DNA of 37,722 nt from Solirubrobacterales bacterium (lineage in GTDB: Bacteria; Actinomycetota; Thermoleophilia; Solirubrobacterales; 70-9). Position 1 is the stretch's first letter; each line of letters opens with the position of its first letter. The stretch spans positions 1-37,722 of the forward strand of contig JAJNAZ010000022.1 of the NCBI GenBank assembly GCA_021155855.1, in the 5' to 3' direction. The translations under genes and the position numbers were made by a program. The notes under the pieces were generated by a model, which saw only the letters and a list, made by a program, of their open reading frames with translations, had not been told where the DNA came from and ran no database searches. Shown here in pieces: positions 16,418 through 23,833 of the stretch.

Positions 16418-16855
16418 ATGAAGCGGTATCTAGCATTGGTTGTTGGCGTCGCGGTGCTCGCGTTGGCGCCCGCAGCGATCGCGGCCAGCCCGCACTACAT
16501 CAGGGGTCCGGACGCCACCGTCTCGGGCAACAGCCTGACGGTCTCGTGGAAGGCGGCCGGGCTGGGGAACACGGTGGACTCGGTGGACTTCACCCTCACG
16601 GGGACCGCCAACGTGACGTCGCAGTGCTTCACCAGGAGCGGCAACCCGGTCCAGGGCGTGCCGAAGTCCGAGCAGGTCGACGTCAACGTCACCGGTGAGT
16701 TCCCGGTGCGTAACGGCCAGGTGACCGGATCGCTTTCGGTCTCACCGCTGTCGACGCTCACCTGCACCGGCAACCAGCAGGTTCGCATCCTGGACGTTTC
16801 GTTTGACCTGTTCCTGAACGGTGACGACCTGCCGGAGGTCCACCTCACGGGCTGA
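16418..16855 (+). CDS. secreted beta-rich protein of unknown function
   Basis: This 145-residue protein starts at ATG 16418 with GGAAGGGGA just upstream and has a clean signal peptide (MKRYLALVVGVAVLALAPAAIAA). The mature 120 residues alternate Val/Thr/Ser and look all-beta, with two cysteines (SQCFTRSG and TLTCTG) that could form one disulfide. I recognise no named family. The gene has its own candidate promoter, a long structured leader and a strong terminator, so it is a separate and probably well-expressed unit. The role could be a cell-surface or matrix protein. Confidence 0.75.
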   Translation: MKRYLALVVGVAVLALAPAAIAASPHYIRGPDATVSGNSLTVSWKAAGLGNTVDSVDFTLTGTANVTSQCFTRSGNPVQGVPKSEQVDVNVTGEFPVRNGQVTGSLSVSPLSTLTCTGNQQVRILDVSFDLFLNGDDLPEVHLTG

Positions 16856-16902
16856 GGGACGGCCTCTCGCGTGGAGCCACACCGGCTCTGACGCCAGTGT
16901 CC

Positions 16903-16937
16903 GACAACGCCCGGGGGCGTCGCCCCCGGGCGTTGTC
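16903..16937 (+). terminator. perfect 16-bp terminator hairpin
   Basis: The arm GACAACGCCCGGGGGC (16903-16918) and its exact complement at 16922-16937 surround a three-base loop. It lies 48 bases after the stop of the secreted protein gene. There is no T-run, as is common for terminators in GC-rich actinobacteria. Confidence 0.8.
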
Positions 16938-17040
16938 TCGGCAGAGGCGCTACATCTGACCCGGCCCCCCGCCACGCGTGTCCCGGCGGTGTCTGTCAGG
17001 CAAACCCTAATTGCGAGCCGCGCCTGGCCTGATGCAGTGG

Positions 17041-17057
17041 AGACCCGTCGTCCGCTT
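17041..17057 (+). repeat. 17-bp direct repeat, left copy (possible att site)
   Basis: GAGACCCGTCGTCCGCT is identical to 21348-21364, where it forms the 3' end of a tRNA-like sequence (T-loop end, T-stem, acceptor, discriminator). Both copies are in the same orientation, 4307 bases apart. It could mark the left boundary of an inserted segment. Confidence 0.45.
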
Positions 17058-17120
17058 AGGGAAACCGCTCTACCGACGTTCGCCAGGTATGCGGGCTCGT
17101 TGGCGTGGCGAGCGAGGTGC

Positions 17121-17315
17121 TCAATTGTCCGGTGAGCCGCCGGGCGCTTCCCTCTGCTCGGCGTCGTCCGCGTCGTGGACCGCCCAACCGACGCGCTCGA
17201 TCAGCTGCGCGGAGTGGTGTCCGCTTCGCATGTCCGCGGATGCGACCCGCTCGTCAAGGGTGATCGCGCCCTCACGCTCGCTGCTTGACTCGCTCATCAC
17301 GATGATTCTCGGCAT
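17121..17315 (-). CDS. small conserved acidic protein
   Basis: This 64-residue protein starts at ATG 17315 behind AAAGGAAG. It reads MPRIIVMSESSSEREGAITL, then DERVASADMRSGHHSAQLIERVGWAVHDAD, ending in an acidic, Pro/Gly-rich tail. I have the impression of similar small proteins in Solirubrobacterales but cannot name a family. It is monocistronic and lies just inside the left 17-bp repeat. No catalytic motif is visible; a small regulatory or stress protein is possible. Confidence 0.55.
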   Translation of the reverse strand: MPRIIVMSESSSEREGAITLDERVASADMRSGHHSAQLIERVGWAVHDADDAEQREAPGGSPDN

Positions 17316-17442
17316 GACCGTCTTCCTTTCGGTGGCTGGACCCCTGGGGACCACCGGCCGGTCAAGCTTCGATGGCGATATGAGGCTCTCGATCAAGCTA
17401 CCGGGTGCGGGCCGTCGGCGTCGACCAGTGGTATCTAGGCGT

Positions 17443-17482
17443 TCTCTCGAAGGGGAGTCACGTCTCTCGAAGGGGAGTCACG
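17443..17482 (+). repeat. 20-bp perfect tandem duplication
   Basis: TCTCTCGAAGGGGAGTCACG occurs twice in a row (17443-17462 and 17463-17482). On the minus strand the right copy encodes the last residues of the winged-helix regulator (DVTPLRE) and the junction with the left copy supplies the stop codon. Confidence 0.9.
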
Positions 17483-17820
17483 TCCGCTGGCGCCCCTGCA
17501 CTCGAGCCGCTCAGCACCGCGAGCAAATCCCCGACCTCGTGCTCCTGGACCAGGGGGTGGCGCATGCGACGCCCGTCGACGACCTGGTAGCGGTTTCGTC
17601 GGCCGTGTCGCTCGCGCAGCACGTAACCCTCTTCGACCAGCTCGGACAGGATGCGGTGCGCGGCGCGCTCGGTGATCCCGACCGCTGCCGCGATGTCGCG
17701 CAGCCGGACGCCCGGATCATGAGCCACGCACATGAGCACATGGGCGTGGTTGGTCAGAAAGTCCCAGCGGGCCGCCGCGGCCTCCGACCTTTGCTGCTGA
17801 TCTCTGGAAAAGGAATTCAT
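17458..17820 (-). CDS. winged-helix (MarR/ArsR-like) transcriptional regulator
   Basis: This 120-residue DNA-binding protein begins at ATG 17820. The winged-helix core spans about 20-85: FLTNHAHVLMCVAHDPGVRL, then the recognition segment DIAAAVGITERAAHRILSELVEEG and the wing YVLRERHGRRNRYQV. This is a common actinobacterial family. A TATCAT -10 box ends only six bases before the ATG, so the mRNA is probably leaderless. It is divergent from the three-gene operon that starts at 17903, which it most likely controls along with itself. The C-terminus has been altered by a 20-bp duplication. The effector is unknown. Confidence 0.8.
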   Translation of the reverse strand: MNSFSRDQQQRSEAAAARWDFLTNHAHVLMCVAHDPGVRLRDIAAAVGITERAAHRILSELVEEGYVLRERHGRRNRYQVVDGRRMRHPLVQEHEVGDLLAVLSGSSAGAPADVTPLRET

Positions 17821-17832
17821 GAATCTATGATA
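17815..17832. promoter_or_regulatory. overlapping divergent promoters with a palindrome
   Basis: TATGATA at 17826-17832 can act as a -10 box on both strands (TATGAT rightward, TATCAT leftward). The perfect palindrome ATTCATGAAT at 17815-17824 covers the regulator's start codon and is a good candidate operator. The rightward transcript would have a leader of about 65 bases to 17903. No convincing -35 is seen. Confidence 0.5.
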
Positions 17833-17902
17833 CACTTTGTGGGCAGTCAGCGATCTCGCCGCTTCATCCGTCCCGGCGGGATCGCTGGGAAGGGAACGGC
17901 CC

Positions 17903-18433
17903 ATGACCATCCTCAGCGCGATCCGCGATCGCTTTTCGAGCCGCGGGTCCTCAGCCGTCCCATCAGGCGATGCCCAGGGGGATGCCCGGGCAGATCCAGC
18001 CGCCGAGGCTCGCCTCCCGTTCGTCGGCTATGACGGCCTCAACGCCAAGCAGGTGGTGACAGGGCTCTCCGATCACTCGCAGCTCGAGCTCGAGGCGGTC
18101 GAAGCCTATGAGCGGTCGCATCAGAACCGACAGGCCGTGCTGGACAAGCTGCGCTACATGCGCCAGGGCGAGCCGCTGCCGGGCTACGACGCTCTCAGCG
18201 TCGAGGAGATCGTGACCGCGCTCGAGGAGGCCGACCTGGTCACGATCGACAAGGTCCGCGGCTATGAGCGCAAGTTCGCCAACCGCCCCGTCGTCTTGGA
18301 GGCGGTCGGTCGCCTTCACCACCGGCGTCAGGCAACCCAACCTGCGAGCGCGGCGCCCGCTTACCAGCCGCTGAGTGCGACCTCCGCCTCGAGCGTTCCC
18401 GCCGACCACTCGGCGAAAAGCGGCAGGCCATGA
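17903..18433 (+). CDS. protein with two tandem copies of a helical module
   Basis: This 176-residue protein starts at ATG 17903 (GGAAGGGAA upstream). After a low-complexity N-terminus it has two similar modules of about 45-50 residues. Residues 40-88 contain GYDGLNAKQVV, ELEAVEAYERSH and VLDKLRYM. Residues 92-139 contain GYDALSVEEIVTAL, IDKVRGYERKF and VLEAVGRL. The shared pattern is GYDxL, a helix, YER, a helix and a VL end. The rest is Ala/Ser-rich and probably disordered. The module resembles uncharacterised actinobacterial proteins; I know no function. It overlaps the next gene by four bases and is divergent from a winged-helix regulator. Confidence 0.75.
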   Translation: MTILSAIRDRFSSRGSSAVPSGDAQGDARADPAAEARLPFVGYDGLNAKQVVTGLSDHSQLELEAVEAYERSHQNRQAVLDKLRYMRQGEPLPGYDALSVEEIVTALEEADLVTIDKVRGYERKFANRPVVLEAVGRLHHRRQATQPASAAPAYQPLSATSASSVPADHSAKSGRP

Positions 18434-18888
18434 CCGACTTCCCAACATTGGCAGCCGAGTTGACCAGGTCGCTCACCGCGCTTTGGACGCGCTACGCGGG
18501 CAAGCGGCCGACCGGCGGGCGAACCGAGATCCACGGCAACGTCGTCACCTACGTGCTCGCTGGGGCCGTCGGCGACTTCAACCGCAACATGATCGCTCCG
18601 CAGGCCCACGACACCGTCGGCGGTGTCGGCAAGCTCACCCCAGCCGCCTTCACCCCGGCCGCCTACAAGCGAGAGGCGGTCGCAGCGGTCGTGCGGCTGA
18701 CCCGCCAGCGCGTCGCCTCGTTCGTGAGCAGCCACGACCGAGACACGGACGTGGCCACCGAGATCTTCACCCTGGAGCCATCCCTCGGCCGAGGAGCGCC
18801 CCGGGCCGAGAGGCGATCCTCAGGGGCCTCCTTCCTGGCCCACCGCGGGCCTGAACGGGGTGTTCCCCACCACGGCCCGCGGGCCTGA
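18430..18888 (+). CDS. DUF2294-family protein
   Basis: This 152-residue protein overlaps its upstream neighbour (ATGA at 18430-18433). The region of about 8-118 fits DUF2294. It has an N-terminal helix (ELTRSLTALWTRYAGKRPTG), then RTEIHGNVVTYVL, a middle stretch AYKREAVAAVVRLTRQRVASF and the end HDRDTDVATEIFTLEPS. DUF2294 has no established activity. The C-terminal 30 residues (ERRSSGASFLAHRGPERG) are low-complexity and not part of the family. It is the second gene of the operon controlled from 17815-17832. Confidence 0.75.
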   Translation: MTDFPTLAAELTRSLTALWTRYAGKRPTGGRTEIHGNVVTYVLAGAVGDFNRNMIAPQAHDTVGGVGKLTPAAFTPAAYKREAVAAVVRLTRQRVASFVSSHDRDTDVATEIFTLEPSLGRGAPRAERRSSGASFLAHRGPERGVPHHGPRA

Positions 18889-18903
18889 ACGGGGGACCCG
18901 CCG

Positions 18904-19152
18904 ATGGTCTCCGCTACGAGCGCCGACTCAAAGCGCCGCCTCGTCGAGCTCGAGGCGGCGGCGCGCCACGCCCGTGAGCGTTACCAGCTCTATCGGGCGA
19001 AGGCCTACGGTCCGCGGTTGACCAGCGCCGGGCGCCTGCGCGAGCTCGAGCGACAATCGAAGCTGGCGGAGAGTCGGCTGAGCCGGGCGAAGGCCGACCA
19101 AGGCCACCGCGCCTCAGCGCGACCGCGGGGCGCGGGCGCGAGCGCGCCGTAA
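18904..19152 (+). CDS. small coiled-coil protein
   Basis: This 82-residue protein starts at ATG 18904. It is almost entirely helical and charged (RRLVELEAAARHARERYQL, then LRELERQSKLAESRLSRA), with the heptad-like spacing of a coiled coil, and ends in a basic Ala/Gly tail. It is the third member of the operon, 15 bases after the DUF2294 gene. Its last 39 bases overlap the end of the minus-strand UPF0104 gene. The helical body supports a real gene; the overlap makes its exact C-terminus less sure. Confidence 0.6.
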   Translation: MVSATSADSKRRLVELEAAARHARERYQLYRAKAYGPRLTSAGRLRELERQSKLAESRLSRAKADQGHRASARPRGAGASAP

Positions 19153-20124
19153 CGCCGCCCGGCGACTGAGGGACCAGAGCCAGTCCGCGCCGGCCCAGGC
19201 GGCGAAGCACAGTCCGCCGACCGTGCCCGTCACGGTCATCAGAACCCCGGCGGCCGCTGCCGCCGCCACCCCGTCTCTGCCGAGGATGAGCACCGACGCC
19301 GCGGCGCCCACGCTGGGTCCGACCGGAAGCTGAGCGAGCGCCGCCAGGGCGATCAGCACGGCGATCGCGTCGAAGAACGAGGCATCGACGCCGACCGCGT
19401 GCAACAGCAGCCAGTTGCGAAAGATCTGCGCGAACACGGCCACCAGCACGAAGCCGATCACGCGGCTTCCGTGGCCCAGCCTGCGGAGCACCGCGAGGCC
19501 GCTCCACAGCTCGCGACCCTTGCGGAGGGCGAGCTGCCGCAGGCCGGCGCTCGCCGCCCCGACCACCGCAAGGATTATGACCGGCACCCACCATGGCAGC
19601 CCGAGCGGAGCGATCAGGGTGAACGACCCCAGCGCGGCCAGCATCCCCTCGACCGCGAGGATCGGAAACTCGGCGGCGATCAGCGTCGGCACCTGCGGGC
19701 TCACCTCCGGGGACGAGCGCCGCAGTGCGGCGATCCGCGCGGCTACCCCGAGCTGCGTGTTGATCACGCTGCCGACGACCTGCATGCTCGAGGCGCGATA
19801 GAGGATCCGGCGCTCGACGCTTCCACCGGCCGCCTCGATCGTCAGGTGCCAGGCCTCGCTGCGCGCGAGCAGGCCGATGACCTGCAACAGCACGGTCGCG
19901 GCGAGCACCGACGCCGAGGCCGCGGAAAGCGCGGCCTCAAACTCATCGGCCCTTCCGGCGAGCAGGAACGCGAGGACCGCCGCGGTCGCCAGCGACCCGA
20001 CCACCGCGATCAACGCGCGGTGGCGGCGACCGAAAGCGCGGAGGCGGGCAATCAGCTCTGCCAGCCGACTCGCGCCGCGCGGCCGCGGGGACGGGCCGAT
20101 CGGTTCCCTACTCGCGTCCGGCAC
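19114..20124 (-). CDS. UPF0104-type membrane protein (flippase-like)
   Basis: This 336-residue membrane protein has about eight helices after an Arg-rich N-terminus. Recognisable parts are LARSEAWHLTIEAAGGSVERR, SMQVVGSVINTQLGVAARIAAL and the C-terminal LAQLPVGPSVGAAASVLI. Together these follow the lysylphosphatidylglycerol-synthase transmembrane (UPF0104) pattern. The PGG loop of the other copy at 13243-14388 is replaced here by PVGPSVG, so this is a diverged subfamily. It probably moves a lipid-linked substrate. It runs convergently into the small coiled-coil gene with a 39-base overlap. Confidence 0.75.
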   Translation of the reverse strand: MPDASREPIGPSPRPRGASRLAELIARLRAFGRRHRALIAVVGSLATAAVLAFLLAGRADEFEAALSAASASVLAATVLLQVIGLLARSEAWHLTIEAAGGSVERRILYRASSMQVVGSVINTQLGVAARIAALRRSSPEVSPQVPTLIAAEFPILAVEGMLAALGSFTLIAPLGLPWWVPVIILAVVGAASAGLRQLALRKGRELWSGLAVLRRLGHGSRVIGFVLVAVFAQIFRNWLLLHAVGVDASFFDAIAVLIALAALAQLPVGPSVGAAASVLILGRDGVAAAAAAGVLMTVTGTVGGLCFAAWAGADWLWSLSRRAALRRARARAPRSR

Positions 20125-20382
20125 CGCCGCTTCCGTTCAGCGGGTCGAGGCAGCCCATCGAAACGACCCTACAGAGCGCCAGGTCGATCGCCAACGCGGG
20201 AAGCGGCGGCTGCGGCGAGACATATGGCCCGGAAGATGCAAGGGTCTGCTTCGTGGACGGTATTCGAGCGCTGGCATTTGCGTTCGTAGTCGCTGGGCCC
20301 ACGATGACGTCGCCAACAGCTCGGCCCAGATGATCCGGCGGCTGTGCCATCCGGCCGACAGCTTTCGTGCCACTAAGGGACG

Positions 20383-21324
20383 GTGGTGGGCGTGATCGTG
20401 GGACTCGCGCTCGCGCTCGCGTGCGCGGTCGCGACCAGCGTCTCCTTTCTGCTCAAGCACCGCGGCGCCGTCCTCGCCCCGCCCGTGCGGGTCCGACACC
20501 CGCTACGAAGCGCCGCCGACCTCTTTCGCTCCAGGTGGTTCGCGATTGGCTGGGGGGTGGCGGTCGGCGCCTGGGTGCTTCACGTCGGCGCGCTCGCCCT
20601 CGCGCCACTGTCGATTGTGCAGGCGGTGCTCTCGGGCGGGCTGGTGTTCCTCGCCGTCTTCGCCGAGCGCTTCTTCGGCTTTCGACTCGGACGGCGCCAA
20701 TGGGTCGGGGTGATCGTCACGGCGGCGGGGCTTGCGATCATCGGGCTGACCTCGGGGGACGCCGACGAGCCGCCGGAGTATGCGGTTGCGGCTTTGATCG
20801 CGATCGAGTGCGGCATCCTCGTCGTCAGCGCCGCGGTCGCCGCGATCTCGACCCACCGCCGCATCTCGCCCGCGGCGCAGGGCCTGCTCCTCGGCGTCGT
20901 CGCCGGCGCGCTCTTCGGCGTCTCCGACATCGCGATCAAGTTCTTGGCGGACGACGTTGCCAGCGGGGCGCTCGAGCTGATCAGCCCGTGGACGGTGGCG
21001 GCGCTCATCGCCTCGGTGGGTGCCTTCTATGCCTCGGCCCGGGGACTGCAGCTGGGGCCGGGCGTCGAGGTCATCGCCCTCACCTCTGTTGCGGCCAACC
21101 TGACCGGGATCGTCGGCGGCATCCTGATCTTCCGTGACCCGGTCGGCACGGGGGTGCTGGAGATCAGCGGGCGGATGCTCGCCTTCTGTCTCGTGGTTGC
21201 AGGGGCGGCCCTGATCCCGGCCCCGGTCAGGGCCACCGATGCATCGTCTGATGCCTCCGAGGGGCCGAGCACGGTGGCGCCGCCTTCGAACCGAGACGGT
21301 GTCCCGAAGGGGGCTCCGAACTGA
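20383..21324 (+). CDS. DMT/EamA-like transporter
   Basis: This 313-residue membrane protein has about nine or ten helices. Its two halves are separated near residue 150, as in drug/metabolite transporters of the EamA type or the related NIPA-like group. Features include LALAPLSIVQAVLSGGLVFL in the first half and LLGVVAGALFGVSDIAIKFL with IALTSVAANLTGIVGGILIF in the second. The C-terminal 30 residues are a polar tail. Start GTG 20383 is one of several close choices (GTG 20392 is also possible). The substrate is unknown. A tRNA 3' end follows its stop directly. Confidence 0.75.
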   Translation: MVGVIVGLALALACAVATSVSFLLKHRGAVLAPPVRVRHPLRSAADLFRSRWFAIGWGVAVGAWVLHVGALALAPLSIVQAVLSGGLVFLAVFAERFFGFRLGRRQWVGVIVTAAGLAIIGLTSGDADEPPEYAVAALIAIECGILVVSAAVAAISTHRRISPAAQGLLLGVVAGALFGVSDIAIKFLADDVASGALELISPWTVAALIASVGAFYASARGLQLGPGVEVIALTSVAANLTGIVGGILIFRDPVGTGVLEISGRMLAFCLVVAGAALIPAPVRATDASSDASEGPSTVAPPSNRDGVPKGAPN

Positions 21325-21364
21325 GCAGATCCGAAGGTCGCGGGTTCGAGACCCGTCGTCCGCT
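21321..21364 (+). other. tRNA 3'-end fragment (possible att site)
   Basis: The sequence AGATCCGAAGGTC leads into a T-arm, GCGGG (21340-21344), TTCGAGA, CCCGT (21352-21356), and then CGTCCGC plus T as acceptor strand and discriminator. The matching 5' acceptor GCGGACG and the D-arm are absent upstream, so this is not a working tRNA. Its last 17 bases recur at 17041-17057. Such leftovers are typical of integration into tRNA genes. Confidence 0.6.
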
Positions 21365-21383
21365 GGCCCTTGAGATCGGTCGC

Positions 21384-21473
21384 GGTCAACTCGTCGAAGG
21401 CGCTCTCGGTCGCCTCCGCGTATCGCGAGGGCGCTAGCGCCTCGCAAACAGTTGCGAGACGAACGAGTTGACC
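21384..21473. repeat. inverted repeat GGTCAACTCGT / ACGAGTTGACC
   Basis: An 11-base arm at 21384-21394 is exactly complementary to 21463-21473. The intervening 68 bases contain an imperfect palindrome around GCGCTAGCGC (about 21425-21445). It lies between the tRNA fragment and the MMPL gene. Confidence 0.7.
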
Positions 21474-21491
21474 CTTGCCACGGGGCCACGG

Positions 21492-23759
21492 ATGCGAGAG
21501 GGTGGCGAGGACCGTCGAGCCCGGAGGTCGTCGATAAAAGGCACTACGAACCTCGCCGCACGCGCCGGACGCTGGAGCGCCCGCCACCGCCGCAAGGCGA
21601 TCATCGGCTGGTTGGTCTTCGTCGTTCTCGCCCTGCTGGTCGGCGGCGCGATTGGCACCGAGGAGCTTCAGGACGAGGACGCCGGGGTCGGCGAGGCGCG
21701 CGAGGCCGACCAGGCCGTCGCCGACGCCTTCCCCGAGAACCCGGACGAGACCGTGCTCGTGCAAAGCCGCGACGGTGCGACCGCCGACCAGCCCGCCTTC
21801 CGCGCGGCTGTCGACGATGTCGTCCGCGAGCTCGAGTCGACCGAGAGCGTCGTCGATGTCGAGAGCCCCTATTCGGCCGGTAGCCAGGGGGTGATCTCCG
21901 AGGACGGGAGCTCGGCGCTGGTCACCTTCGAGATCCCCGACCCCGGCGACGACGCCGAGGTCACGGCCGAGGACCTGGTCGAGGCCCCGCTGGCGACGGT
22001 GGCGAGCCTCAGCGAGGCGCACCCCGAGTTCCGGATCGAGGAGTTCGGCGATGCGAGCGCCAGCAAGGCGCTGAGCGAGTCGTTCGAGGACGACTTCCAG
22101 AAGGCCGAGGTGACCTCGCTGCCGATCACGCTGATCATCCTCCTGCTCGCCTTCGGCGCCGTGGTCGCAGCCTTGGTGCCGCTGCTGCTGGCCGCGACCG
22201 CGGTCGCGGCGGCCCTCGGGCTGCTCGGGCCACTGAGTCAGATCTGGCCGCTCGACCAGTCCGCCACCTCGGTGGTCCTGCTGGTCGGGCTCGCGGTCGG
22301 GGTCGACTATTCGATGTTCTATCTGCGCCGCGAGCGCGAGGAGCGGGCGCGGGGGAACGAGGCCGTAGCGTCGCTCGAGGCCGCCGCAGCTACCTCCGGG
22401 CGCGCCGTGCTGGTCTCCGGAGTCACCGTGGCGATCTCGATGGCGGGCATGTTCCTCGCCGGGGCCTCCACCTTCACCTCGTTTGCGGTGGGGACGATCA
22501 CCGTCGTCGCCATCGCAGTCCTCGGTTCGCTCACCGTCCTGCCCGCGGTCCTGTCCGCGCTCGGCGACCGGGTCAACAAGGGCAGGGTCCCGTTCCTGAC
22601 CCCGCCCGAGGAGCGCGCCGCGCGCGACTCGCGGATCTGGGCGGCGATCCTCGACCCGGTCCTGCGCCGGCCGGTGGTCTCGACCGTGCTCGCGGGCGGG
22701 CTGCTGCTGGTGCTCGCTATCCCCGTGCTGAACCTGAAGATGGCGGTGCCCGGAATCGAGACGCTGCCGAAGGACCTCGAGGTGATCCAGACCTACGATC
22801 GGATCCAGGCGGCGTTTCCGGGCAATCAGATTCCGGCCGAGGTTGTGATCGAGCAGGGCGGCGCCTCCAACGTGGAGCTGACGATCGCGGTCCACAATCT
22901 GCGCGAGGCGGTTGAAGCCAGCGACCGGTTCGAGCCGCCGGTCACGGTCGACTTCAGCGCGGATCACACGGTCGCGGTGATGGACGTGCCGATCGTCGGT
23001 GACGGGACCAACGACGCCTCCTACGCGGCGCTGGCCGAGCTTCGCGACGAGATCATCCCGGCGACCGTCGATCCCGAGGGCGCCGAGGCGAACGTGACCG
23101 GGTTCACCGCCGGCTCGAACGACTTCAACGAACTCATGGAGACTCGAGTGCCGATCGTATTCGCGTTCGTTCTCGGCTTCGCCTTCCTCCTGCTGCTCGC
23201 GACGTTCCGCTCGATCGTGATCCCGATCAAGGCGATCCTGCTCAACCTGCTCTCTGTCGGCGCGGCCTACGGAATCGTGGTCTTCATCTTCCAGGAGGGC
23301 CACTTCGAATCGCTGCTCGGCTTCGAGTCGACCGGCGCGATCACCTCGTGGCTGCCGTTGTTCCTGTTCGTGCTCCTGTTCGGGCTCTCGATGGACTACC
23401 ACGTGTTCATCCTCAGCCGGGTCCGAGAGCTGTACGACGGCGGCCTGTCGACCGAGGTGGCGGTCAGCCGGGGCATCAAGCACACCGCCTCGGTCGTGAC
23501 CGCGGCGGCGGCGGTGATGATCGCGGTGTTCGCGATCTTCGCGACGCTGTCGGCGATCGAGTTCAAGCAGTTCGGCGTCGGTCTCGCCGCCGCCGTGCTG
23601 ATCGACGCGACGATCATCCGTGGCGTCCTGCTGCCGGCGACGATGACACTGCTCGGCGACTGGAACTGGTATCTGCCCCGCTCGCTTGATTGGCTGCCGA
23701 AGATCGGGATCGGCGAACGACCGGGCCCCGAACCGCGGACCAAGCCGACCGCGGCCTAG
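21492..23759 (+). CDS. MMPL-family RND transporter
   Basis: This protein of about 755 residues has the MMPL layout: one N-terminal helix, a periplasmic loop, five further helices, and then the whole pattern repeated. Family stretches include VVLLVGLAVGVDYSMFYLRRERE in the first half and PLFLFVLLFGLSMDYHVFILSRVRE in the second, the paired G-x-D-Y motifs of the proton relay. These pumps export lipids or drugs using the proton gradient. The N-terminal AARAGRWSARHRRKAIIGW is typical. ATG 21492 is my choice; TTG 21468 is an alternative and neither has a strong ribosome site. No regulator is adjacent. Confidence 0.88.
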   Translation: MREGGEDRRARRSSIKGTTNLAARAGRWSARHRRKAIIGWLVFVVLALLVGGAIGTEELQDEDAGVGEAREADQAVADAFPENPDETVLVQSRDGATADQPAFRAAVDDVVRELESTESVVDVESPYSAGSQGVISEDGSSALVTFEIPDPGDDAEVTAEDLVEAPLATVASLSEAHPEFRIEEFGDASASKALSESFEDDFQKAEVTSLPITLIILLLAFGAVVAALVPLLLAATAVAAALGLLGPLSQIWPLDQSATSVVLLVGLAVGVDYSMFYLRREREERARGNEAVASLEAAAATSGRAVLVSGVTVAISMAGMFLAGASTFTSFAVGTITVVAIAVLGSLTVLPAVLSALGDRVNKGRVPFLTPPEERAARDSRIWAAILDPVLRRPVVSTVLAGGLLLVLAIPVLNLKMAVPGIETLPKDLEVIQTYDRIQAAFPGNQIPAEVVIEQGGASNVELTIAVHNLREAVEASDRFEPPVTVDFSADHTVAVMDVPIVGDGTNDASYAALAELRDEIIPATVDPEGAEANVTGFTAGSNDFNELMETRVPIVFAFVLGFAFLLLLATFRSIVIPIKAILLNLLSVGAAYGIVVFIFQEGHFESLLGFESTGAITSWLPLFLFVLLFGLSMDYHVFILSRVRELYDGGLSTEVAVSRGIKHTASVVTAAAAVMIAVFAIFATLSAIEFKQFGVGLAAAVLIDATIIRGVLLPATMTLLGDWNWYLPRSLDWLPKIGIGERPGPEPRTKPTAA

Positions 23760-23833
23760 GCGTCTCCGCAACACTTCCGCGTCCCCACGACGCCGGCACG
23801 CCGGAACCGGGTCTCCCCACCGGCCAGCGGTCC

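Noticed and set aside
17903-19152. Interpretation as a gas-vesicle cluster
   Set aside because: No GvpA, GvpF or other diagnostic gas-vesicle protein is present.
21291-21364. A complete tRNA gene
   Set aside because: The 3' arm is convincing but no pairing 5' acceptor, D-arm or anticodon stem exists upstream.
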